Below, piece by piece: positions 34,074 to 44,419 of a DNA stretch of 64,000 bases. Location: assembly GCF_001422725.1 (NCBI RefSeq), contig NZ_LMMA01000010.1:1-64000 (forward strand), read 5' to 3'. This stretch comes from Flavobacterium sp. Leaf82 (GTDB taxonomy: Bacteria > Bacteroidota > Bacteroidia > Flavobacteriales > Flavobacteriaceae). Made by a program: the position numbers and the translations under genes. The number at the start of each line of letters is the position of its first letter. Within the stretch, counting starts at the first letter, position 1. The notes beneath the pieces are model-generated. The model ran no database searches. It had not been told where the DNA came from and worked only from the letters and a program-made list of their open reading frames with translations.

Positions 34074-35786
34074 ATGAAAATACTAGGTATAAAATCAAGT
34101 CATGACGGTGCACTAGCGTTAATCGATAATGGAAAATTGATCTTTTCATATGAAATGGAAAAATTAAATAACAATTTTAGGCTAGCCGATTTTAATTTGA
34201 CTTTTGAAGAAATTGAATCTATACTAAATAAATATAATTATAGCTTTTCTACTCTGGATCATGTCGCTATAGATGGATGGAGAAATGATAAAGAAGAAGT
34301 ATTAAAATTAGAACAAGAAGACGAAATTACGATTTTAAAAGATCTTGAGCTGTCAAAGGATTTTTTTATTGATTTAAAATTAGCCAAGTATGGCGCTTTG
34401 TTGTCAGAAACAGATGATGTGCTAAAAGTCTGCAATGCGAAAATTGATGCTCTAAATTTATCTTACTCAAGTTATATGCACGTTTCTGGACATATTTTTA
34501 GTGCTTACTGTACAAGTCCATATGCAAAAAATAATGAAGATTCATATATACTATCGTGGGATGGAGGTATGGTTCCTCAATTGTTTTATTACGAAGCAAA
34601 AGATAAGAAGGTAATAAATTGCGGTCCTGTATTTTTAATGTTTGGTGGTGTATATCCTGATTTTGCTTATGAATTTACTCCATTTAGTGAAAAGAGAAAA
34701 GACCATTCTATTTCAGGTAAACTGATGGCTTATATAGCATTAGGGAATAAAAATGAGGAATTGCTACAGCATTATTTCAGAATTTACAATGATTTGGAAG
34801 CTAATGTAAAATCTGAAATTAATATTAAAAATGTGAACTGGGTTACGGAGCAATTCAAGATTCAGTCTAAAGAAATATGCATATCAATGGGATTAAGTAG
34901 TGAAGATGTGCTATGTACATTTCATATTTTTCTTGAGAACCTATTGATCGAAAAGTTAAAAGTTTTGGTTGATAAATTTCCTTATTCTAAATCAAATTTT
35001 TGCTTTGTAGGTGGATGCGCTTTGAGTATAAAATGGAATAGTAAATTACGTAATTCAGGAATTTTTGATACGATGTGGGTTCCGCCTTTTCCAAATGATT
35101 CAGGAAGTGCCATTGGTGTGGCTTGTTGCGTTATGATGGACAAAACTGATACAACTATTCTGGATTGGAACGTGTATAGCGGTCCCGGAATTATTGAAAA
35201 TATAGAAGAAAATGATACGTATTTATCCAAGTCGTTTTCTGTAAAAGCACTTGCTGCGCTTTTGCATGAAAAAGACGAACCTGTTGTAGTGCTTAATGGC
35301 AGGGCAGAACTAGGTCCAAGATCATTAGGGAACAGAAGTATCATTTCTCCGGCAACGAATCAAAAAATGAAAGGACTTCTAAATAAAGTAAAAGGTAGAG
35401 AGTTTTACAGACCTGTTGCACCAATTTGTCTTGAAGATGATGCACCAAATGTCTTTTTTCCCGGAAATCCTGATCCATTTATGCTTTTTGAACATACAGT
35501 AAGAGAAGATTGGGATAACAGAGTTCCTGCAATTGTTCATTTGGATGGAAGTGCCAGATTACAAACGGTGAACGAAAATGAAAATAATGTGATTTACGAA
35601 TTACTATCGGAATATAAGAAATTAAGCGGGATCCCTTTATTGTGTAATACCAGTGCAAACTTTAATGGTAAAGGATTTTTTCCTGATTTAAAAAGTGTAA
35701 TGGAGTGGGAAAGTGTCAATTATTTTTGGTGTAACAACAAACTTTACGAGAGAAAAGAAAAAATGGATTTATACGAAAATCTATAA
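34074..35786 (+). CDS. O-carbamoyltransferase, NodU/CmcH/TobZ family
   Basis: 570 aa, full length for the family, with an N-terminal Kae1-like domain and a C-terminal catalytic domain. Motifs include GIKSSHDGALALI near the start, MHVSGHIFSAY, SWDGG, FVGGCALSIKWNSKL and GRAELGPRSLGNRSI. These enzymes make carbamoyl-adenylate from carbamoyl phosphate and ATP and place the carbamoyl group on a hydroxyl. Known examples act in cephamycin (CmcH), novobiocin and tobramycin pathways. Here the acceptor could be a Ser, Thr or beta-hydroxy residue or the glyceryl unit. It appears to be the first gene of the second block, behind a long leader, and starts with a clear ATG. Family assignment is strong; the acceptor is unknown. 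Confidence 0.92.
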   Translation: MKILGIKSSHDGALALIDNGKLIFSYEMEKLNNNFRLADFNLTFEEIESILNKYNYSFSTLDHVAIDGWRNDKEEVLKLEQEDEITILKDLELSKDFFIDLKLAKYGALLSETDDVLKVCNAKIDALNLSYSSYMHVSGHIFSAYCTSPYAKNNEDSYILSWDGGMVPQLFYYEAKDKKVINCGPVFLMFGGVYPDFAYEFTPFSEKRKDHSISGKLMAYIALGNKNEELLQHYFRIYNDLEANVKSEINIKNVNWVTEQFKIQSKEICISMGLSSEDVLCTFHIFLENLLIEKLKVLVDKFPYSKSNFCFVGGCALSIKWNSKLRNSGIFDTMWVPPFPNDSGSAIGVACCVMMDKTDTTILDWNVYSGPGIIENIEENDTYLSKSFSVKALAALLHEKDEPVVVLNGRAELGPRSLGNRSIISPATNQKMKGLLNKVKGREFYRPVAPICLEDDAPNVFFPGNPDPFMLFEHTVREDWDNRVPAIVHLDGSARLQTVNENENNVIYELLSEYKKLSGIPLLCNTSANFNGKGFFPDLKSVMEWESVNYFWCNNKLYERKEKMDLYENL

Positions 35787-35953
35787 CTATTTAATATTGT
35801 CTTGAAGTACTTACAGAAATATAAAAACAGTATTCATAATCCTGAGGTTAAAATATTAAATGTATAATTATATAGTAATTAACTATTTAACGGGTTTTGT
35901 GATTGAAACAAGCAAAGCATAAATAATAATAAATATATTCAATTTCTGAAAAT

Positions 35954-38900
35954 ATGAAAGATTTATATTCTATTGGTAAAAATCTTAATCAAGATAGAAA
36001 ACAAGAACTAATATCTTTGGATAAGGAAGGATATCTTGTTTCTGAACAGTATTGGCTTGATCAGTTCAAAGGTGATATTCCGGTTCTGGATTTACCTCTT
36101 TTTAAAAACCGACATTTAATTCACACTTACAACGCAAACTGTGTTACATACAGTTTTGCAGATGATTTTCTTGAAAAAATAAAAGTTTTTTCTCAAAAAC
36201 AGCAAACGAATCTGTTTACAATATTAATGGCAGGCGTTAATCTCTTGTTGCACAAATATACCAAGCAAGAAGATATTGTAACTGGTACAATCATAACAGG
36301 CAAGGATGATTTTGATCTTCAAAGTGACTTATTGTATGTGAATATGTTAGCGATCAGGACTCAAATTGATAAAGAAAGCAGGTTTGCAGATTTTTTGCAG
36401 ATTCAAAAAAAAATATTAGCGAATGCATTTGAGCATCAGCAATATCCTTTTAACGAACTAAAGAATCAATTGAATATCAAAAAAGACAATTATTACTCCG
36501 GACTTTTTGATGTATTGGTTGTTTTAAAAAGTGAAGAATCAGAGATAAATACCAAAAACAGCTATGATAAATGGCAGGAACATGATTTTAAAGACCATGT
36601 TTCGGATATTACTTTTAGTTTTGTTGAAACGGAGAATTTGGATTTGAAAATTGAATATAATTCAGATTTGTATGAATTCGAAATCATAAACAGAATGTTT
36701 GGTCATTTTGAAAAAATCATGACCAGCGTAATGGCTGATAATAACATCCTGATAAAAAACATTGAATACGTTACTGAACTGGAAAAGCTGGATTTACTAA
36801 GCTTTAACAGCATTATTAAACACCAAAACCCAAACCATATTATTCTTGACCTGTTTAAAGAGCAGGTTGAGAATAATCCTGATGGTGTAGCTGTGGTTTC
36901 TGATGGGATTAGTTTGACTTATAGTGATCTGGATCAAAAATCAAATCAGCTGGCTCATTATTTAATCAGTCAGGGAATAGAAAAAAATCCAAATATATTA
37001 CTGTGTTTTAATACCGTTATGGATAAATCCATAATAGGAATATTGGGAATAATGAAATCAGGCGGCGTTTACATACCTGTTGATTCTGATATTCCTGAAG
37101 ATAGAATTTCGTATATTATAAGTGATACGAAAGCTAATTTTGTAATTAGCAACCGGTTTGATTCCGTTGTTTTTAGCGACAAAAACATTGAAATAATCGG
37201 ATTAGACAGTCATCATGAAGATTGGAATCTAATGTCAAAAACAGCACCCGCTGTTGTAGTAAATCCTACTGATCTGGCGTATATAATTTATACTTCTGGA
37301 ACTACCGGAAATCCTAAAGGGGTAATGATAAGTCACGAGAATTTATCGGATTATTTTATTGGATTGAATGACAAAATTGATATTGAGAAAAATAAAGTCA
37401 ATTGCCTAATGTCGACATTGGCAACTGATTTAGGAAATACAGTTTTGTACAGTTCATTGATTTATGGAAATACACTGCATCTTTTTTCCAAAGAAAAATT
37501 ACGTGATTCCTTGTATCTGCATGAGTATTTTGCTGAAAACCAGATCGATTGTATAAAAATAGTAGCTACTTATTGGAAATCACTTGAATACGATGATATG
37601 GTATTGCTGCCAAACATCATGATAATTTTTGGCGGAGAAGAGCTTTCTAACGTAATCATTGAGAAGATTAAAAAGGTAAAACCTGAAATACGTATCATCA
37701 ATCATTACGGACCAACAGAAACCACGATAGGTAAATTACTGCATGAAGTAAAAGATAATAGTATCGGAAAAAATGTACCTATTGGTAAACCTTTCTCTGA
37801 TACGAAAATTTATGTAGTGGATGAAAATTTAAATTTAAGTCCAAAAGGAATTTGGGGTGAACTTTTAATTGGTGGTAAAGGTGTTTTTAAAGGGTACTTA
37901 AATCAGCCTTCACTAACGCAAGAAAAGCGTATTATAAACCCGTTTCAGGAAGAGCAGGGACATTTATACAAAACAGGAGACCGCGTAAGAGTGAATTTAA
38001 ACGGTGAAATTGAATTTGGATCCAGATTAGATAATCAGGTAAAAATTCAGGGATACAGGGTTGAATTAAGCGAAATTGAAGCCATAATTAGTCATCAGGA
38101 TTATGTAAAAGAATGTACCGTTACGATTGTTGACAATGCAAATTCAGATAAAATACTTGCTGTTTACCTGGTGGTAAAAGAAGGATATAATGAACAAAAG
38201 TTTAAGGAAAGTCTGAAAAAAAGTCTTCCAATGCACATGATTCCTTCTATAATTGTTGAGTTGGACAGCATTCCGATTACCTCAAACGGAAAAGTAGATA
38301 GGAAGAAATTGCCTGATGTAAATTTACAAAAGATAACATCAGTTTTTGTTGGTCCCGAAAATGATTCTCAAAAGAAAGTTATTGCAATACTGGAAGAAAT
38401 CTTTAATAAAAAGCCTATTTCTATAGATGACAATTTCTTTGAATTGGGAGGAGATTCAATAAAATCAATTCAGGTAGTTTCACGTTTAAGTCAAAGTGGT
38501 TATCTTCTTACTTTGGGAGAAATAATCAAGAATCCTGTTATTAGGGATTTTTCTGAAAAATTAAAAATAAAGAAAATAGTCCAAAGCAAAGAGGATATGT
38601 TTTCTGGAGATATCCCGCTTTCGCCAATTCAGAAATTGTTTTTCGAAAAAAAGAAAGGCGATTATAATCACTATAACCAATCAATTATTTTAACAGGGGA
38701 AAAAATTGAGGAAGAAAGCATTAGAAAAGCGCTTGATGAACTAATTCAATATCATGATACTTTAAGAATTAAGTTTAAGAAAACTGACCAGCAATGGACA
38801 CAGTATTATGGTTCTGCAGAGAATGTATATCAGTTTTCGAGTGCTTTTTACGATAATGATAATGATTTTATCGAAAAAAGCAAGTCATACAGCAAACAGC

Positions 38901-39889
38901 TAAATATAGAAAACGGGCCTTTGATACAGATTTGTTTGTTGAAAAAAGAAAATCACGACAAGCTTTTATTTATTGTACATCACTTATTGGTTGATGGGGT
39001 TTCGTTTAGAATTCTTGCGGAAGATTTATCTAATTTATATAATAAATTTTTGCATGATACCCATTTTGTAATATCTCAAAAAGGTAGTTCATTAAAAGAA
39101 TGGCAAACTAAACTTATCGACTATTCTAATAAATTTAGTTTGATTGGAGAGAGTGTATATTGGGATAACATCAACAATAAAACTTTCGACAGATTACAGA
39201 TTAATTCATCAAATGAAAAAAATACAATTGCCGAAAGGTCAAAATGCCTCATAACACTAGATGAAAATAAAACGCAGGATTTAATTACTAAGTGTTATAA
39301 AAAACATCAGACAGAAATTAACGAAATTTTGATTACGGCTCTTGCGCTGACTTTAAACGAAAGTTTTGGGATTAACAGAATTTTGTTAGCTCTGGAAGGG
39401 CATGGCAGAGAAAATATTGGATATGACCTGGATATCGCTAGGACTATTGGATGGTTTACTTCTATATTCCCAGTATATATTGACTTAGAAGGAAAAAACA
39501 ATCTCGATGTTACAAATACTTTATTAGATATTAAAAACAATCTTAATTCGATTCCAAACAAAGGAATTGGCTATGGAATATTGAAATATTTAAAAAAGGA
39601 GGACTTCAATACAGAGCCGGAAATAACGTTTAATTACTTAGGAGATTTTGCTTCGAGTATCAGTAATAATTTAAATAATGACCTTTTTAAAGAGATCGAG
39701 TTCGTTTATCAGGATGCTTCTGAAAAAAGTCAGTGCAACGACATCCTTAACTTTACAGGAATTATAAAGAATGGAAAACTAGAGATTTACATCAGTTTTA
39801 ATAAATTTCATTTTACTATTCAACAAATTGAAAAGCTGGCACAATCCTATAAAAAACATTTAATACACATAATTACAGAACTTATATAA
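35954..39889 (+). CDS. NRPS, half-C-A(Asp)-T-E
   Basis: 1311 aa. The protein begins inside a C domain: the first aligned segment (SEQYWLDQFKGDIPVLDLP) corresponds to about residue 200 of an intact C domain, so the N-terminal lobe and HHxxxDG are absent. An in-frame stop lies 24 bases before the ATG, so no missing exon-like part precedes it. The adenylation domain (about 295-800) has TDLGNT at A4 and reads D-L-T-K-I-G-H-I-G-K, aspartate. The carrier serine is 835 (GGDS). The C-terminal epimerization domain has HHLLVDG from 1009, EGHGRE and NYLGDF. The module should load Asp and convert it to D-Asp. With no working C domain it is the best candidate for the first module of the second assembly line. 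It has no TubC docking domain, unlike the later proteins, which fits a starter. Confidence 0.93.
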   Translation: MKDLYSIGKNLNQDRKQELISLDKEGYLVSEQYWLDQFKGDIPVLDLPLFKNRHLIHTYNANCVTYSFADDFLEKIKVFSQKQQTNLFTILMAGVNLLLHKYTKQEDIVTGTIITGKDDFDLQSDLLYVNMLAIRTQIDKESRFADFLQIQKKILANAFEHQQYPFNELKNQLNIKKDNYYSGLFDVLVVLKSEESEINTKNSYDKWQEHDFKDHVSDITFSFVETENLDLKIEYNSDLYEFEIINRMFGHFEKIMTSVMADNNILIKNIEYVTELEKLDLLSFNSIIKHQNPNHIILDLFKEQVENNPDGVAVVSDGISLTYSDLDQKSNQLAHYLISQGIEKNPNILLCFNTVMDKSIIGILGIMKSGGVYIPVDSDIPEDRISYIISDTKANFVISNRFDSVVFSDKNIEIIGLDSHHEDWNLMSKTAPAVVVNPTDLAYIIYTSGTTGNPKGVMISHENLSDYFIGLNDKIDIEKNKVNCLMSTLATDLGNTVLYSSLIYGNTLHLFSKEKLRDSLYLHEYFAENQIDCIKIVATYWKSLEYDDMVLLPNIMIIFGGEELSNVIIEKIKKVKPEIRIINHYGPTETTIGKLLHEVKDNSIGKNVPIGKPFSDTKIYVVDENLNLSPKGIWGELLIGGKGVFKGYLNQPSLTQEKRIINPFQEEQGHLYKTGDRVRVNLNGEIEFGSRLDNQVKIQGYRVELSEIEAIISHQDYVKECTVTIVDNANSDKILAVYLVVKEGYNEQKFKESLKKSLPMHMIPSIIVELDSIPITSNGKVDRKKLPDVNLQKITSVFVGPENDSQKKVIAILEEIFNKKPISIDDNFFELGGDSIKSIQVVSRLSQSGYLLTLGEIIKNPVIRDFSEKLKIKKIVQSKEDMFSGDIPLSPIQKLFFEKKKGDYNHYNQSIILTGEKIEEESIRKALDELIQYHDTLRIKFKKTDQQWTQYYGSAENVYQFSSAFYDNDNDFIEKSKSYSKQLNIENGPLIQICLLKKENHDKLLFIVHHLLVDGVSFRILAEDLSNLYNKFLHDTHFVISQKGSSLKEWQTKLIDYSNKFSLIGESVYWDNINNKTFDRLQINSSNEKNTIAERSKCLITLDENKTQDLITKCYKKHQTEINEILITALALTLNESFGINRILLALEGHGRENIGYDLDIARTIGWFTSIFPVYIDLEGKNNLDVTNTLLDIKNNLNSIPNKGIGYGILKYLKKEDFNTEPEITFNYLGDFASSISNNLNNDLFKEIEFVYQDASEKSQCNDILNFTGIIKNGKLEIYISFNKFHFTIQQIEKLAQSYKKHLIHIITELI

Positions 39890-39902
39890 TTATTAAAAGC
39901 CC

Positions 39903-40970
39903 ATGATATTTTTAAAAAAAGATCTTTTAATCTTATGCATTTTTCTTTGCATGATTTCCTGTTCTAAGGTATTAAAAAGTAATACTGATACCAGCAAAAC
40001 TGAAATTGTTACTAATTATGAATATAAAATAGATTCTATTTTTAAGAATAGTAATCAGGATAGAAAATTTAACGGTGTAATACTTATTGCAGATAGTACA
40101 AAGATTAAATATTGCAAAAGTTTTGGTTATGCTGACTTTGAGAAAAAAATACCAATAAAAAATACCGACAAGTTTTTAATACTCTCTATCAGTAAGCAAA
40201 TTACAGCGGTACTTTTATTAAGATTAGTTGAAAGTGGAAAAGTAGTGTTGGATAAACCTATTGATAGTTATCTGACTGAGTTAAATCCAAAATGGTCTTC
40301 AGTAATTACGGTAAAAAACTTACTTAATCATACTTCGGGAATAGAAGAATTAACTACTTCTTTATTATTTAAACCTAATTCAGGATATAAGTACAGCAAT
40401 GCAAATTATGTACTGCTGGGAAAAATAATTGAAAAAGTTTCCGGCAGAACGTATAAGGATTTGTTTAAAGAACTGATGAAAGAGTGCAAAATGAATCACA
40501 CTATTTTTCCGGATAAAGATTTTAATGATTTTGTACACGGTTATAATTTTGTAAATGGCATTCAATCTAAAACTGATAAAATAACCTTTGACGCGTCAGA
40601 AGTTCCTGCTGGCGGCGTAATCTCTACAGTGCAGGATTTATTACTGTGGAATAACAAATTGTATGAAGGCAGTTTAGTTTCTAAAAAGTCATTTCAGGAA
40701 ATGATAACGCCATACTCAGAAACCAAACATTCTGTTTTTGGAGACACAAAAATGTATTATGGTTTTGCACTTTATGTAAATGATAAAAATAAAGAAGTGG
40801 GACATACAGGTTATTCTGATTCTAAGGGATTTACGGTTTTGAATTTGTATTATCTAAATTCTAAAAAGAGTTTAATAACGATTGAAAACCAAACTTATGA
40901 GATAGAGAAAACTCCATTTTTATATGAGAAGATGATCCGGGATATGGTTTTTGCAATTAAAAACAACTAA
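39903..40970 (+). CDS. Serine hydrolase lipoprotein, class C beta-lactamase/DD-peptidase family
   Basis: 355 aa. A lipoprotein signal peptide ends in a lipobox-like MISC, so the mature protein is probably anchored by Cys20. The beta-lactamase (PF00144-type) family motifs are present: S95-I-S-K98 (SxxK nucleophile), Y164-S-N166 (YxN) and H301-T-G (KTG equivalent). Relatives include class C beta-lactamases, DD-carboxypeptidases, esterases and peptidases that act in natural-product maturation or resistance. It is tightly packed in the NRPS operon (13 bp after the previous gene, 14 bp before the next). Possible jobs are self-resistance, removal of an N-terminal prodrug part, or ester chemistry. 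It is the second penicillin-recognising fold in the cluster. Confidence 0.85.
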   Translation: MIFLKKDLLILCIFLCMISCSKVLKSNTDTSKTEIVTNYEYKIDSIFKNSNQDRKFNGVILIADSTKIKYCKSFGYADFEKKIPIKNTDKFLILSISKQITAVLLLRLVESGKVVLDKPIDSYLTELNPKWSSVITVKNLLNHTSGIEELTTSLLFKPNSGYKYSNANYVLLGKIIEKVSGRTYKDLFKELMKECKMNHTIFPDKDFNDFVHGYNFVNGIQSKTDKITFDASEVPAGGVISTVQDLLLWNNKLYEGSLVSKKSFQEMITPYSETKHSVFGDTKMYYGFALYVNDKNKEVGHTGYSDSKGFTVLNLYYLNSKKSLITIENQTYEIEKTPFLYEKMIRDMVFAIKNN

Positions 40971-40984
40971 TTATAATTCAAGTA

Positions 40985-43900
40985 ATGGATAATATAAAAG
41001 ATCTAATTTTAATACTGGAGAAGAAATCTGTGAAAATCTCATTAGATAATTCTAAAGAAAACCTTAGACTTACCGGAAACGTCAAAAACATTACCTCCAT
41101 TGATAAAGAACAGATTCTTAGTAAAAAGCAGGAATTAATTGCATTTTTAAAGCAAGAACTAATTGGAGGAAAAGAAATCAGCAAGAACGATATTCGTTTT
41201 AACGCTTTGAATAAATCAAATGTTTACTCAGTTCCAAAAGCAGCACAATCAGAATCTTATCCACTAACACCTTCTCAAGGTCGTTTATGGATTATAAGTC
41301 AGTTTGAAAATGCTTCATTGGCTTATAATATGTCGACTGCAATACAAGTTGAGGGTGATTTTTACCTTGATAAATTTGAAGAATCATTTCAATATCTGAT
41401 TAATCGTCATGAAATACTTCGTACCTATTTTGTTGTTGATCATAAAGGAGAGGTAAGGCAATATATCTTGCCAAAGGACACATTGGATTTTACGATAAGT
41501 TTCAAAGATTATTCTGATTCTTTCGATCAGTTACAAGATACAGAATCTCATTTAGAACTTAAAAATAATGAACCTTTCAAACTTGAAAAAGCACCTTTAT
41601 TAAGAGTTTCAGTAATAAGATTAGCAAACAAAAAACATATAATTTCGCTGTGTATGCATCATATAATTGGCGATGGCTGGTCGATGCAGATACTAATGTC
41701 TGAAGTGATGCAATATTATAAGATGCTAATTCACGGTAAAACATTAGAGATTCCTGAATTATCCGTTCAATATAAGGATTATGCAGTATGGCTTACTACC
41801 GAATTAAAAAAAGAAAAACATCATGCTGCAGAAGAATATTGGTTAAATCAATTTTCAGGTAATATTCCGGTATTGAATTTATCAGGCTTTAAGCCTCGCC
41901 CATTAGTTAAAACTTATAGTGGTAATACTTTTAGCTATAGATTTCCGGGTACTTTATTAGAAGACTTAAAGAGTTTTTCTAAAGAAAAAAAATCGACACT
42001 TTTCATGCTGTTAATCGCTGGTATAAATATTATACTACACAAGCATAGTGGCCAGGATGATATTATAATTGGTACTCCTATTGCCGGAAGAGAACATCCT
42101 GATCTTGAAAAACAATTAGGACTTTTTCTTAATACACTCGCAATTAGAACACCTTTAAACAAGGATAGTACATTTAACGATTTTTTTGAACTACAAAAGA
42201 AAATACTTTTAGATGCTTACCAACATCAGCAATATCCTTTTGATGAATTGGTTGGGAAACTAAATTTAAAAAGAGATACAGGTCGCTCTGCATTGTTTGA
42301 TGTAATGGTTATTTTACAAAACCAAAATCAATCCTTTCAGTCCACAAATAATAGCGATAAGGAATTGAAAGTTGAGAAATATGAAAATAAGAGGAATATA
42401 TCGCAGTTCGATATGACATTTTCTTTTGTTGAACAGGGAGCAAATGGTTTATTATTAAACTTGAACTACAACAGCGATATATATGATCAGGAAGTAGTAG
42501 AGAGGATAGTAACACATTTTGAGCAAGTGCTGACTCAGATAATAACAGACCAAAATATAATATTAAAAAATATTGCTTGTATAACAGAAAATGAAAAACT
42601 GGAATTAGCAAAATTTAATGCTACAGAGATAAATTATCCAAAAGATAAAACTGTAGTAGATTTATTTCAGGAACAGGCAAATAAATTTCCTGATAATATT
42701 GTTGTAAAAGATGATTTTACAAGTTATACTTATAAAGAATTAGATTTAAAATCAGACAGAATCGCATCTCATATTGTTGACAATTACGGCAATAATCATG
42801 AGCCAGTTGGTGTTTGTATTAACAGATCAGCTGATTTAATACCGCTTTTAATGGGAATATTTAAATCGGGGAAACCTTATATTCCTATAGATCCAAATTT
42901 GCCGGAAAGTAGAATAAAATATATTGTAGAGAATAGCGGTACAAAACTTATTGTGGTTGATAAAAACAATTACGAATCTGATGAAATTAAATGGGTAAAC
43001 AGCGCAGAGATTGGTCTTGAAGAGACAAATAAAGCATTGAATATTGCAAAGATAAAACCTCAGGACAGTGCGTATATCATTTATACTTCCGGGTCAACAG
43101 GAAATCCAAAAGGGGTTGAAATTGAGCATAGTTCATTATTTAATTTTCTGTTGAGTATTAAAGAAAAATTAAATATTACAGCGCAGGATTTACTTTTTTC
43201 GGTAACAACTTACTCATTTGATATTTCGATTTTGGAATTTTTTCTTCCCTTGATTTCTGGAGCAGAAATTTACATTGCCAATCAGGTTTTGCTTTCAGAT
43301 CCAAAAGAAGTATGCAATAAAATAGCAGCAATAAAGCCAACATTAATCCAGGCTACGCCAAGTTTTTATCAAATGTTATTTGATGCTGGATGGCAAGGCG
43401 ATAAAAATATTAAAATTCTCTGTGGAGGTGACTCTTTAAATGATAAGCTGGCTGAGAAAATATTTTTAAACGCAAGCGAATTCTGGAATATGTATGGTCC
43501 TACCGAAACAACGATTTGGTCCAGTACAAAAAAAATAGAAGAACCATTAGATACCTTAAATATTGGTACCCCGATACATAATACAAAATTTTACATTTTA
43601 GATGATGCAATGAATATGCAGGCAATAGGTATTGCAGGCAATATTTTTATTGGTGGAGCAGGTTTGGCTAAAGGGTATTATAATAATTTGGCATTAACAA
43701 AAGAGAGATTTATTACCAATCCTTTTAATAACGAGGAACTAATTTATAATACAGGTGATCTGGGACGCTGGCTGCCCGACGGAAATATTGGCTTTCTAGG
43801 AAGAGAAGATCATCAGGTAAAAATAAGAGGGCACAGAATTGAACTGGGAGAAATTGAACTAGTACTTTCTCAGTATTCACAAAGTATAAAGCAAGTTGTA

Positions 43901-44410
43901 GTTGATGCAAAAGAAATCAATGAAAACAAAGTATTGGTTGCTTATTTTATTTCGGATAATGAATTAGATAAATCAGAATTAAGGAATTATCTGCAAAGTA
44001 AATTACCGGAGTATATGCTCCCAAATTATTTTGTAAATATAGATGTTTTACCTCTAACGGCAAATGGAAAGATAGACCGTAAGGCTTTCCCGGAGATAAC
44101 AGCTGAAGATTTTATCAAAAAAGAATATAAGTCCCCATCAAACAGTACTGAAGAAAAATTAGTTGAGATATGGCAAGAAGTTTTAGGTGTTGAAAAAATA
44201 GGTATTACAGATGATTTTTTCGAATTGGGAGGGCATAGTTTAATTGTGATGAAGCTTAAAAGTATTATTGAAAATCATTTTTTAATAAAAATAACCACAG
44301 TCGATGTCTTTAACAATCCAACTATTCAGGGTGTCGCTTTATTAATTAAGGAACTTGAATTTATAAATAGTAAAAATAATAATGTTCGAAAATCAAGAAC
44401 AACAATTTAA
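40985..44410 (+). CDS. NRPS, TubC-docking-C-A(Gly)-T
   Basis: 1141 aa, one complete module. TubC-type docking domain at about 1-60; C domain about 90-520 with HHIIGDG; adenylation domain about 560-1040 with A4 FDISIL and pocket D-I-L-Q-L-G-M-I-W-K, glycine; carrier at the C-terminus (FFELGGHSL). The adenylation domain is strikingly like the Gly domain of the first gene in the window (SVTTYSFDISILEFF and YGPTETTIWSSTKK are shared), which points to copying within the cluster. It likely adds Gly after the D-Asp made by the preceding synthetase. A CmlA-like hydroxylase gene follows after 9 bp. Confidence 0.94.
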   Translation: MDNIKDLILILEKKSVKISLDNSKENLRLTGNVKNITSIDKEQILSKKQELIAFLKQELIGGKEISKNDIRFNALNKSNVYSVPKAAQSESYPLTPSQGRLWIISQFENASLAYNMSTAIQVEGDFYLDKFEESFQYLINRHEILRTYFVVDHKGEVRQYILPKDTLDFTISFKDYSDSFDQLQDTESHLELKNNEPFKLEKAPLLRVSVIRLANKKHIISLCMHHIIGDGWSMQILMSEVMQYYKMLIHGKTLEIPELSVQYKDYAVWLTTELKKEKHHAAEEYWLNQFSGNIPVLNLSGFKPRPLVKTYSGNTFSYRFPGTLLEDLKSFSKEKKSTLFMLLIAGINIILHKHSGQDDIIIGTPIAGREHPDLEKQLGLFLNTLAIRTPLNKDSTFNDFFELQKKILLDAYQHQQYPFDELVGKLNLKRDTGRSALFDVMVILQNQNQSFQSTNNSDKELKVEKYENKRNISQFDMTFSFVEQGANGLLLNLNYNSDIYDQEVVERIVTHFEQVLTQIITDQNIILKNIACITENEKLELAKFNATEINYPKDKTVVDLFQEQANKFPDNIVVKDDFTSYTYKELDLKSDRIASHIVDNYGNNHEPVGVCINRSADLIPLLMGIFKSGKPYIPIDPNLPESRIKYIVENSGTKLIVVDKNNYESDEIKWVNSAEIGLEETNKALNIAKIKPQDSAYIIYTSGSTGNPKGVEIEHSSLFNFLLSIKEKLNITAQDLLFSVTTYSFDISILEFFLPLISGAEIYIANQVLLSDPKEVCNKIAAIKPTLIQATPSFYQMLFDAGWQGDKNIKILCGGDSLNDKLAEKIFLNASEFWNMYGPTETTIWSSTKKIEEPLDTLNIGTPIHNTKFYILDDAMNMQAIGIAGNIFIGGAGLAKGYYNNLALTKERFITNPFNNEELIYNTGDLGRWLPDGNIGFLGREDHQVKIRGHRIELGEIELVLSQYSQSIKQVVVDAKEINENKVLVAYFISDNELDKSELRNYLQSKLPEYMLPNYFVNIDVLPLTANGKIDRKAFPEITAEDFIKKEYKSPSNSTEEKLVEIWQEVLGVEKIGITDDFFELGGHSLIVMKLKSIIENHFLIKITTVDVFNNPTIQGVALLIKELEFINSKNNNVRKSRTTI

Positions 44411-44419
44411 TATAATAGC

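Noticed and set aside
34982..35344. Minus-strand open frame of 120 codons
   Set aside because: It is antisense to the conserved catalytic part of the carbamoyltransferase and has no recognisable domain.
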